Shown in pieces: positions 1-5,471 of a DNA stretch of 5,663 nucleotides. Position numbers and translations under genes: made by a program. The notes beneath the pieces were generated by a model that was not told where the DNA came from, made no database searches, and saw only the letters and a program-made list of their open reading frames with translations. How positions within the stretch are numbered: position 1 is the first letter of the stretch; each line of letters starts with the position of its first letter. The stretch is from Comamonadaceae bacterium (GTDB taxonomy: Bacteria; Pseudomonadota; Gammaproteobacteria; Burkholderiales; Burkholderiaceae_C): positions 1-5,663 of the forward strand of contig CANKNK010000128.1 in the NCBI GenBank assembly GCA_947483455.1, read 5' to 3'.

Positions 1-1397
1 GCCACCGCCAGCACACGCAGGCCTTGGGCGGCCATCGCTTCCACCTGTTGCATGCAAGCGTCTTGCTCAGCGCTTGCCATGTGGCATAAGTGCATGATGG
101 CTTCTGGTGCGCCTTTTGCCGCAATCGCATAGTCGCCGCTGTCCGGGTGTTGCCATACATGGGCCATTGCGCGTAGCGCTGTGCTCAAGGGATAGCTTTG
201 CACCAAGTGCCATCCGTCATACCAATCCTTGGATGTGTCCAGCGGGTCTAGCCGAAGAGCCGCAAAGGCGTGGAAGGCCGCTTCCATGGGATCGGTCGGT
301 GTTTGGGCACTGGCCAGCACTGCGTGCTGTACCAGCGGCGCAAAGTCTGCGGGAAGCGTGTCGCCGTGCCCTGGCATATAAATCGTGGCCGACCCCACAC
401 CTTGGACAGCCAAAGCCAGGGCCTGCACCGACATGCGGTTGTGGGTCAGTGTGCCGGTTTTGTCGGTACACAAAACACTGGTGGCGCCCAGAGTTTCGAT
501 GGCGTTGATATGGCGCGTTAGCACCCCTACTTGCGCCAGGCGGTGCGCGCCCAGCGCCGGGATGATGGCAAGCACCACCGGGTATTCCTCCGGCAGCATG
601 GCCATCGCCAGCGCGATGCCAGACAACAAAGCAGGCAGCCACTGCCCGCTGCGCCAGCCCATTAAAAGCACCATGGCAGTACACAAACCTAGGCCTAGCG
701 TGGCAAGCACGCGCACCAGCTGCGCGGTTTGCTTTTGCAGCGGGCTTGCCTCGGAATCTAATGCACTTAAGCTGCTACCGATCTTGCCGATTTCGGTGTG
801 GGCGCCAGTGGCCGTGACGCAAAAAATGCCATGGCCGCGCACCAGGTGGGTACCCGAAAAAATATGCGCCTTCAGGGCTGCAGGCTCTGCCATGACTGCC
901 TTGGCCACGGGTATCGATTCGCCTGTGCGCATCGATTCGTCCACCTCTATGTTGTCCGCTTCCAGCAATACGCCATCGGCTGCAACCCGGTCCCCTTCGG
1001 CCACCAACACCAGATCGCCCACCACCACCTGGCTCGCCGGGATGCGCACTGCCGCGCCATCGCGTAGCACGCGTGCCTGGTGTTGGTGCATGGCGCGCAA
1101 GGCTTCGATGGAGTTGGCCGACTTGCCTTCCTGGTATAGCGTGAGCCCTAGCACCGCGAGCACAAACACCGCTAATACCAACCCTTCATTCAAATCGCCC
1201 AGCACGATGTAGAGCACTGCTGCCACCAGCAACAATACAAACATAGGCTCGTGCAGCATGTGGCCTATGCGCCCCACTAAAGAACTCTTTGTGGCCGGGG
1301 GCAAGGCATTGGGCCCATCGGCGGCTAGTCGCAGTGCTGCTTGCGCGCTGGACAAACCTTGGCGCGCTTGCTTAGCCTGATGCGCAGCCTGGGGCAT
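1..1397 (-). CDS. Cation-transporting P-type ATPase, P2-like with PEEYP motif (partial, C-terminus beyond window)
   Basis: Inner-membrane pump that couples ATP hydrolysis, through a phospho-aspartate intermediate, to cation movement. 465 codons are visible; the rest of the nucleotide-binding and P domains and the last helices lie beyond the left edge. In order: cation-ATPase N-terminal region (GLSSAQAALRLAADGPNALP, ~14-33), helices M1/M2 (~52-87), actuator domain with TGES (158-161), M3 (~228-246), M4 with PEEYP (269-273), phosphorylation site DKTGT (Asp312), DPME (369-372), and KGAPE (428-432) of the ATP-binding domain. No N-terminal heavy-metal CxxC domain is present and the helix-4 motif is not CPx, which argues against a P1B copper/zinc/cadmium exporter. 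P2A calcium pumps carry PEGLP here; PEEYP/PEEFP marks a bacterial subgroup whose substrate I do not know. The ATG at 1397 is chosen because it immediately precedes the N-terminal domain. It lies 12 nt after the arsA stop, in the same frame, with only a weak ribosome binding site, so translation is probably coupled to arsA. Confidence 0.96.
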   Translation of the reverse strand, partial: MPQAAHQAKQARQGLSSAQAALRLAADGPNALPPATKSSLVGRIGHMLHEPMFVLLLVAAVLYIVLGDLNEGLVLAVFVLAVLGLTLYQEGKSANSIEALRAMHQHQARVLRDGAAVRIPASQVVVGDLVLVAEGDRVAADGVLLEADNIEVDESMRTGESIPVAKAVMAEPAALKAHIFSGTHLVRGHGIFCVTATGAHTEIGKIGSSLSALDSEASPLQKQTAQLVRVLATLGLGLCTAMVLLMGWRSGQWLPALLSGIALAMAMLPEEYPVVLAIIPALGAHRLAQVGVLTRHINAIETLGATSVLCTDKTGTLTHNRMSVQALALAVQGVGSATIYMPGHGDTLPADFAPLVQHAVLASAQTPTDPMEAAFHAFAALRLDPLDTSKDWYDGWHLVQSYPLSTALRAMAHVWQHPDSGDYAIAAKGAPEAIMHLCHMASAEQDACMQQVEAMAAQGLRVLAV

Positions 1398-1409
1398 GCA
1401 AGGGCAGGC

Positions 1410-3173
1410 CTATTGCGCCGCCAGCAAGCCGCGCAGTGCGTGCAGGCCTACTGGCGGCTCGGGCTGGAAGGCTATAGCGAATAAGTTGGACGACAGCCCC
1501 GCCTCGATCCGGCTTTTTTGCGCCACCTCGCCTTGCAGACGGGCGCGCAGCAAGGGATCGCTGGGATGGGCCGCCAACACCGAGCGATTGAGCACCCAGG
1601 CATAGGGCTCTATCTTGGCGCGCCGCAAGTCCTCTTGCAGCGCTGCGGCCTGCGATACCGGGGTGCTTTCGGGTAGGGTTACCAAAATAATTTTGGTGTA
1701 GTTCTTGTCTTGCATGCGCATCAAAGGTGTGATCAGACTCAGCGCGGCCCCGCCCGCTTGGGGGTAGGTGCTGAGAATCTGCCGGTGGTAGGCGCCGGCA
1801 GCGTCCATCAAGAGCAGGGAGTGGCCGGTGGGGGCGGTATCGAGCACCACAAATCCATGACGCGCTTGTGCCACGATATGCGAGAAGGCATGAAACACTG
1901 CCACCTCTTCGGTACAAGGCGACTGCAAGTCCTCTAGGAGCAGTGCTTTTTCATCCGCACTTAAAGCAGCTTTGGATGCCATCATTTTGTCGATATAGCG
2001 CTGGGTCTCCACTTTGGGGTCGATGCGGCTGACGCGCAGTCCGGGCACCTCTTGGGCCAAGGTTTGCGCCAGATGGGCTGCCGGGTCGGTAGTGCTTAAG
2101 TGCACGGTTTTGCCCTTGGCCAGCAAGCCCAGGGCTAGAGCTGCGGCAATCGTGGTTTTGCCTACGCCGCCTTTGCCCATGACCATGACCAATCCGTGGT
2201 CTTGCAGCGACAAATCTTCGATGAGTGTCGTAATCGACTTTTGCGCATGCACCTCTAAGGCGGCTGTACTTGGTAAATGCACTGTTTGTCCATCGCAAAG
2301 CAAGGCCCGCAATGCTGCGATACCGACGCTGTCAAAACTGCGCAGGGGAACGTCGTCACGCGGCAGCAGGGCCAGTGCTTGGGGCAGGGCCTCCAAGGCC
2401 TTGGCACCTTGGTCTTCGATGGCCCGGGCAATCGGATCCTGCGAATCACTTGCGTGAAATACGCCATTGACGATCAGTCGTTGCTTGGATAGACCTAGCG
2501 CCAATAAATCCTGACTGGTGCGGGCGGCTTCCTGCAGCGCACTGGTTTCGGGGCGGGCCACCAAGATGACCGCAGTGCGTGTCGGATCGCTCAATGCGGC
2601 CAAGGCTTGGTTAAAGCGCGCCTCTTGCATTTTGAGGCCCGAATGCGGGCCCAAGCAGGATGCGCCCTGGTCGTTGTTAGCCAGAAAACCACTCCAGGCT
2701 TTGGGCAGGCTGAGTAAACGCAGCGTATGCCCGCTAGGCGCGGTGTCAAACACGATATGGTCATAGCTGCTTTGGGCGTCGGCCAGCAGGCTAGAGAACT
2801 CGTCAAAAGAGGCAATCTCTGTGGTGCAGGCACCGGATAACTGCTCGGTGACAGCCGCTTTTTCTGCCGCGCTGGCTGCTGCGCCCATGTGGTCTATGAC
2901 GCGTTGGCGGTAGGCGAGGGTCGCCACATCGGGGTCGATGTTGATACACGCCAGACCGGGCACGCCCGGCACCAGTACCGGGACGTTTTGTAGCGTGATG
3001 CCCAGCATCTCATCGAGGTTGGACGCGGCATCGGTGCTGACCAGCAAGACGCGCTTGCCCGCGTCGGCCAGGGCTATTGCGCTTGCGGCAGACACAGAGG
3101 TTTTGCCGACGCCGCCCTTGCCAGTAAAGAATAGAAAGCGTTCAGGCTTATCGAGCCAGTGCATAGGGTTCAT
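1410..3173 (-). CDS. arsA: ArsA, arsenite-activated ATPase (double-domain)
   Basis: Cytoplasmic ATPase which, in classic ars systems, binds As(III)/Sb(III) and energises the ArsB permease. 587 residues, close to the 583 of plasmid R773 ArsA, in two homologous halves. A1 has P-loop GKGGVGKT (18-25) and signature DTAPSGH (143-149). A2 has P-loop GKGGVGKT (333-340) and DTAPTGH (445-451). The three metalloid-site cysteines are present in their family contexts: Cys116 in LSGACTTEI, Cys173 in GASCLGP and Cys420 in SPCTEEVAVF, matching R773 Cys113, Cys172 and Cys422. The associated His149 and His451 are also kept. No CxxC zinc motif is seen, so it is a bacterial ArsA rather than a Get3/TRC40-type tail-anchor targeting factor. 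The ATG at 3173 leaves 24 nt after cbpM, with no clear Shine-Dalgarno; a second ATG lies three codons in. No arsR, arsD or arsB is adjacent, so the transport partner is unknown. The downstream P-type ATPase is a candidate only by position. Confidence 0.95.
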   Translation of the reverse strand: MNPMHWLDKPERFLFFTGKGGVGKTSVSAASAIALADAGKRVLLVSTDAASNLDEMLGITLQNVPVLVPGVPGLACINIDPDVATLAYRQRVIDHMGAAASAAEKAAVTEQLSGACTTEIASFDEFSSLLADAQSSYDHIVFDTAPSGHTLRLLSLPKAWSGFLANNDQGASCLGPHSGLKMQEARFNQALAALSDPTRTAVILVARPETSALQEAARTSQDLLALGLSKQRLIVNGVFHASDSQDPIARAIEDQGAKALEALPQALALLPRDDVPLRSFDSVGIAALRALLCDGQTVHLPSTAALEVHAQKSITTLIEDLSLQDHGLVMVMGKGGVGKTTIAAALALGLLAKGKTVHLSTTDPAAHLAQTLAQEVPGLRVSRIDPKVETQRYIDKMMASKAALSADEKALLLEDLQSPCTEEVAVFHAFSHIVAQARHGFVVLDTAPTGHSLLLMDAAGAYHRQILSTYPQAGGAALSLITPLMRMQDKNYTKIILVTLPESTPVSQAAALQEDLRRAKIEPYAWVLNRSVLAAHPSDPLLRARLQGEVAQKSRIEAGLSSNLFAIAFQPEPPVGLHALRGLLAAQ

Positions 3174-3197
3174 CTAGTCTTTGGTGGGATAGGGATG

Positions 3198-3515
3198 TCA
3201 TCGCGACAGCACGGCCTGAAACTGGCTCAGCTGCAGCTTCAGATCGGCAATTTCGCGCAAGTACTGCACCACAATCACTACCGAAAAAAGGTCTAAGTCG
3301 TAGTCCCGCCGCTGCTTGCAGGCGACCAGTAGATGGCTGAGGCTGGCGCCATCAAAATAGTCCAAGCCTTCGCGGGCAAATGCGCATTGCAGGGCACCGT
3401 AATCCACCAAGTCGCGTACCTCACTTAACTGCAGGCCACATAAATTGGCAAGTTGTAAGCCACTCAGGTGGTCTAGGGTTTCAATGGAATGGACGCTATG
3501 AACGATTTGTGCCAT
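3198..3515 (-). CDS. cbpM: CbpM, chaperone modulator of CbpA
   Basis: Small cytoplasmic protein (105 aa) that in E. coli binds the J-domain of CbpA and inhibits its co-chaperone and DNA-binding activities. The N-terminal half has a helix-turn-helix-like segment (LANLCGLQLSEVRDLVDYGAL, from about residue 22), typical of the MerR-like fold of this family. The C-terminal half (~60-103) is helical and begins KQRRDYDLDLFSVVIVVQYL. I chose the ATG at 3515: it gives MAQIVHSVHS and is preceded by a strong AGGGAGG with a 6-nt spacer. The longer reading from 3533 would start at TTG upstream of that site. The first 20 nt overlap the end of cbpA, the usual arrangement for this pair and a sign of translational coupling. 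Family assignment is by recognition of pattern and context, and is less certain than for cbpA. Confidence 0.87.
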   Translation of the reverse strand: MAQIVHSVHSIETLDHLSGLQLANLCGLQLSEVRDLVDYGALQCAFAREGLDYFDGASLSHLLVACKQRRDYDLDLFSVVIVVQYLREIADLKLQLSQFQAVLSR

Positions 3516-4425
3516 GGGTGGCCTCCCTATCAAGTGGTGCTCTGGCGTGAAAGCTGGAGAGGTCCGCCAGCGCCTGGTAATGGATGCGCTCGGCCTCCGA
3601 GATGGCCTTGGGCGTCTTGATCTGAATCACCGCCAGCATGTCGCCGCGTACGCCCTTGGGGCCGGGCAAGCCGTGGGCTTTTAAGCGCAGCTTATGCCCT
3701 GCTTGGCTGCCTGCTGGCACAGTCAGCAGCACCGGGTCTTGCAGGGTGGCGATTTGCACCTCGGCGCCCAACACGGCTTCCCAGGGCGCCAAATCCAAAT
3801 GAAACAGCAGGTCATGGCCTAGCGGCGTAAACACCGGGTCGGGTGCCAGTACCACTTGCAGGTAATAGTCGCCGGGCGGACCACCATGCCAGCCTTTGCC
3901 GCCTTTGCCACGCAGCCGGATTCTTTGGCCCTGGCGCACCCCTGCGGGAATATCCACCATCAGGTCTTTGGATTGCCCGTCGTCCATCCAGGTGATGGGC
4001 ACACGCATGCCATTGAGCGTGTCGCGCAAGGCCATGCTGATGGTGTCTTCGAAGTCCTGTCCGGGCCGTGGGGTACTGGCCCTTGCGGAGGGGCCCGAGC
4101 GCGCGTGCAGCGAAGCGAGTAAGTCTTCCAGGTTCAGGTCTTCAAAGGCGTCGTCCCCACCTTGGTATTGGGCGCGCCACTGCGGCGGCGGTACAAAGTC
4201 GCCTTGTGCACCCGCTGCGCCTAGCGCATCGTAAGCGGCGCGTTTGTCCGGGTCTTTCAATATCGCATAGGCCTGCGCAGCTGCTTTGAAGCGCTCTTCA
4301 GCGCCCGCGTCTTGGGACACATCAGGGTGGTTTTTGCGCGCCAGGCTGCGATAGGCCTTTTTGATCGCGTCCAGATCGGCGTTTTTAGCAAGCCCTAGAA
4401 CGGCGTAATAGTCTGTGAATTGCAT
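3496..4425 (-). CDS. cbpA: CbpA/DnaJ-type class B J-domain co-chaperone
   Basis: Hsp40 co-chaperone expected to stimulate the DnaK ATPase and deliver substrates. E. coli CbpA also binds DNA and the nucleoid in starvation. 309 aa, against 306 for E. coli CbpA. The J-domain spans about 5-70 (start DYYAVLGLAKNADLDAIKKA) with the essential HPD at 33-35. A variable linker (~71-120) follows, with acidic/hydrophobic stretches in place of a long G/F region. The C-terminal substrate-binding domains span about 122-272 and include RIRLRGKGGKG and KLRLKAHGLPG. There are no CxxCxGxG zinc-finger repeats, so it is not canonical DnaJ. The ATG at 4425 gives the usual CbpA N-terminus (MQFTDYYAVLG); only a weak AGG lies upstream. 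It is the first gene of the operon that continues into cbpM, arsA and the P-type ATPase. Its 5' region holds a likely FNR box, suggesting induction at low oxygen rather than classical heat-shock control. Confidence 0.93.
   Translation of the reverse strand: MQFTDYYAVLGLAKNADLDAIKKAYRSLARKNHPDVSQDAGAEERFKAAAQAYAILKDPDKRAAYDALGAAGAQGDFVPPPQWRAQYQGGDDAFEDLNLEDLLASLHARSGPSARASTPRPGQDFEDTISMALRDTLNGMRVPITWMDDGQSKDLMVDIPAGVRQGQRIRLRGKGGKGWHGGPPGDYYLQVVLAPDPVFTPLGHDLLFHLDLAPWEAVLGAEVQIATLQDPVLLTVPAGSQAGHKLRLKAHGLPGPKGVRGDMLAVIQIKTPKAISEAERIHYQALADLSSFHARAPLDREATHGTNRS
3522..3528 (-). promoter_or_regulatory. Strong ribosome binding site of cbpM, inside cbpA
   Basis: The minus-strand sequence AGGGAGG lies 6 nt before the ATG at 3515 and is embedded in the last codons of cbpA. 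It decides the cbpM start, because the alternative TTG at 3533 lies upstream of it. It is the best Shine-Dalgarno sequence in the window; the other genes have weak ones. CbpM may therefore be made efficiently relative to CbpA. Confidence 0.8.
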
Positions 4426-4457
4426 GCAGCGCCTGCGGGTTTGGCTCGTGTGTGCGC

Positions 4458-4480
4458 AGGACTCCCCAAGCGGGAGGCCT
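4458..4480 (-). other. Small GC-rich hairpin in the cbpA 5' leader
   Basis: In the predicted leader, CTCCC-GCTTG-GGGAG forms a 5-bp stem with a 5-nt loop. After one mismatch the stem extends by AGG/CCT. It ends about 32 nt before the cbpA ATG. It could affect translation or be incidental; no known riboswitch or thermosensor pattern is recognised. Confidence 0.3.
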
Positions 4481-4525
4481 GTTGGCGTTTAACGCACATC
4501 TTTAAAGGGGATGCGCATGCCGCCG

Positions 4526-4531
4526 AGCGTA
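4526..4531 (-). promoter_or_regulatory. Candidate -10 element of the cbpA operon promoter
   Basis: The hexamer TACGCT keeps the three most informative bases of TATAAT (T1, A2, T6). It starts 21 nt after the FNR box, close to the spacing of class II FNR promoters, and predicts a start near A4518. There is no independent -35 element at 17 bp. A weak core promoter that depends on an activator fits, but the hexamer alone is not strong evidence. Confidence 0.45.
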
Positions 4532-4552
4532 GGCTATTGGGCGGCAAGAGGC

Positions 4553-4566
4553 TTGATTTGTGTCAA
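4553..4566 (-). promoter_or_regulatory. FNR/ANR-type binding site
   Basis: Minus-strand reading TTGAC-ACAA-ATCAA matches the FNR/ANR consensus TTGAT-N4-ATCAA at 9 of 10 defined positions, and the dyad extends one more base pair each side (C...G, 4552-4567). FNR-family regulators bind such sites when oxygen is low. The centre (4559.5) lies 41.5 bp upstream of an A at 4518, the classic position for a class II activated promoter. Dnr/CRP-like relatives recognise similar sequences, so the exact regulator is open. Confidence 0.8.
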
Positions 4567-4589
4567 GGCTAGGATGCAGGAGAAACCGT

Positions 4590-4611
4590 TTTCATGCAGG
4601 CCTGCATCAAA
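4590..4611. promoter_or_regulatory. 22-bp near-perfect palindrome, possible operator
   Basis: The core ATGCAGG|CCTGCAT (4594-4607) is a perfect 14-bp palindrome. It is flanked by one mismatched pair and then TTT/AAA arms. A further direct copy of ATGCAGG lies 20 bp away at 4574-4580. The centre is 41 bp (about four helical turns) upstream of the FNR-box centre, near -82 from the proposed start. It could bind a second dimeric regulator. It could also form a hairpin in the ctaA-like transcript, but no U-tract follows, so an intrinsic terminator is unlikely. Confidence 0.5.
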
Positions 4612-4633
4612 CGCAGGCGAGGATTTTTCGTCG

Positions 4634-4659
4634 AGCGCGTCCTCGGTTGATCACGCGCT
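4634..4659 (-). other. Stem-loop just after the ctaA-like stop codon
   Basis: A perfect 7-bp stem (AGCGCGT / ACGCGCT) encloses a 12-nt loop and starts 8 nt after the TAA at 4668-4670. In the direction of transcription it is not followed by a run of T (the next bases are CGACGAAAAATCC), so it does not meet the pattern of a rho-independent terminator. It may stabilise the 3' end of the upstream mRNA. Confidence 0.35.
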
Positions 4660-4667
4660 TGGAGGCT

Positions 4668-5471
4668 TTACTCGGACTGGCGCAGCATGAGCGTGAGCAG
4701 CACCATGGCTATCAGGGCCGAAACGATGCCGTGGCTAAAGTTAAGCCAGATGGGGCGCAGGCTCAGCACCATCAGCAGGCCGCCGAGTAAGACTTGGCTC
4801 ATAAGTAAATAGCGCCATACTTTGACCAAGAGCACGCCCCCGTTAGGTCGCCGATGGCGCATGAATAAAACCATGCATACGATAAAGCCTACAGCGCTAG
4901 CCACATGCAGCCAAACCGCCCAGCCGAGCTGGTGAACCCACTGGCTCTTGGCGGCAGCACCCGCACCGGTCCCCATATGCAGCACCAATGCAGCCAGCGT
5001 TAGCAGCGCTATGCGCGTCAAGGGCTTTGGGCGTTCTCGTGTGGCGCGCGTAAATTCGCGCAGACTCCAAAACGCCATGAGCAGCAGCGAACCTAAAGCT
5101 ACATTGAGCACCGTGATGGCTTCGATGCGGTAGCCGGGGGTGAGCGGCCCGATGAGGGCCAAGCTTATCGTGGTGACAAGTACCCCTGCGATTGCTTGCT
5201 TCCTGCCAGGGCCAAGGCCTGGCTTGCGAAAGCACATCAGCAATGCGAGTAGTGCCAGCACGCCCACGCCCGACGCAGACAGGCGGTGCACCGTGCGACT
5301 AGCCTGCTCCATCGCCGGTGCGAGCACCGACTCGGTATGCCCGTCCAAGGCCGCTTGGGTTGCGAGTCGCAGCAGCAGGCTGGTCGCCAAGATAAGCAAG
5401 GTCAGCACCGTGCCGATAGTGGCCAATGCGTAGCACGCACGGTGTAAGTTAGAGCTTGATGTTTGGTTCAT
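4668..5471 (-). CDS. COX15/CtaA-like (heme A synthase family) membrane protein, possibly divergent
   Basis: 267 aa with about eight transmembrane helices (~12-35, 60-80, 92-112, 116-137, 152-172, 182-203, 216-238, 243-265). This fits the two four-helix repeats of CtaA/COX15, which oxidises heme O to heme A for cytochrome oxidases. Family-like segments are VHRLSASGVGVLALL (His62), VWLHVASAVGFIV (His189), and MSQVLLGGLLMVL followed by NFSHGIVSALI (His247). Spacing resembles B. subtilis CtaA His60/His123/His216/His278, but the second position here is Asn123 (VLNVALGSLL). The Glu three residues before the first His also seems to be Arg59. It is shorter than usual (about 300-350 aa). The start ATG abuts the preceding stop (TAAATG) without a Shine-Dalgarno, implying coupling to the upstream oxidase-like gene. 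The protein may be a true heme A synthase or a heme-binding paralogue with altered activity. The family call is by pattern and hand alignment only. Confidence 0.68.
   Translation of the reverse strand: MNQTSSSNLHRACYALATIGTVLTLLILATSLLLRLATQAALDGHTESVLAPAMEQASRTVHRLSASGVGVLALLALLMCFRKPGLGPGRKQAIAGVLVTTISLALIGPLTPGYRIEAITVLNVALGSLLLMAFWSLREFTRATRERPKPLTRIALLTLAALVLHMGTGAGAAAKSQWVHQLGWAVWLHVASAVGFIVCMVLFMRHRRPNGGVLLVKVWRYLLMSQVLLGGLLMVLSLRPIWLNFSHGIVSALIAMVLLTLMLRQSE

Larger units (their letters stand above)
4426..4667 (-). other. Intergenic region carrying the control elements of the cbpA operon
   Basis: The only sizeable non-coding stretch in the window (242 bp), and no convincing gene is seen on either strand. 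In transcription order it holds a stem-loop next to the ctaA-like stop (4634-4659), a 22-bp near-palindrome (4590-4611), an FNR/ANR-type box (4553-4566), a candidate -10 (4526-4531) and a 5' untranslated leader of about 93 nt with a small GC-rich hairpin (4458-4480). This density of dyad symmetry argues for an independent promoter for cbpA rather than simple read-through from the respiratory genes. Confidence 0.7.

Noticed and set aside
385..1212. Long plus-strand reading frame of 275 codons
   Set aside because: It runs antisense to the P-type ATPase, whose conserved motifs are all on the other strand. Its product is Ser/Thr/Ala-rich with no recognisable domain, as expected of a GC-rich shadow frame.
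1..1397. P1B heavy-metal exporter (CopA/ZntA type)
   Set aside because: Helix 4 lacks the CPx motif and there is no N-terminal metal-binding CxxC domain; the N-terminal region and the TGES and KGAPE contexts are P2-like.
2014..2457. Plus-strand frame of 147 codons opposite arsA
   Set aside because: Low-complexity Arg/Ala/Pro composition and complete overlap with the conserved second half of ArsA; treated as a shadow.
1410..3173. Get3/TRC40-like tail-anchored protein targeting factor, suggested by the neighbouring J-protein
   Set aside because: The protein has two fused ATPase halves, the three ArsA metalloid cysteines and no CxxC zinc motif, all of which point to bacterial ArsA.
3516..3533. 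Earlier TTG start for cbpM giving six extra residues
   Set aside because: The strong AGGGAGG lies between this TTG and the ATG at 3515, at ideal spacing for the ATG, so the longer start is unlikely.
3496..4425. Canonical DnaJ (class A)
   Set aside because: No CxxCxGxG zinc-finger repeats are present, the length matches CbpA, and cbpM follows directly.
4538..4566. TTGACA at 4561-4566 as the -35 of a sigma-70 promoter
   Set aside because: A 17-bp spacer leads to CGCCCA, which is no -10. The TTGACA is better explained as the first half of the FNR dyad.
4634..4659. Rho-independent terminator after the ctaA-like gene
   Set aside because: The stem is good but no T-run follows in the minus-strand direction; the T-rich stretch is on the wrong side. 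Kept only as a stem-loop.
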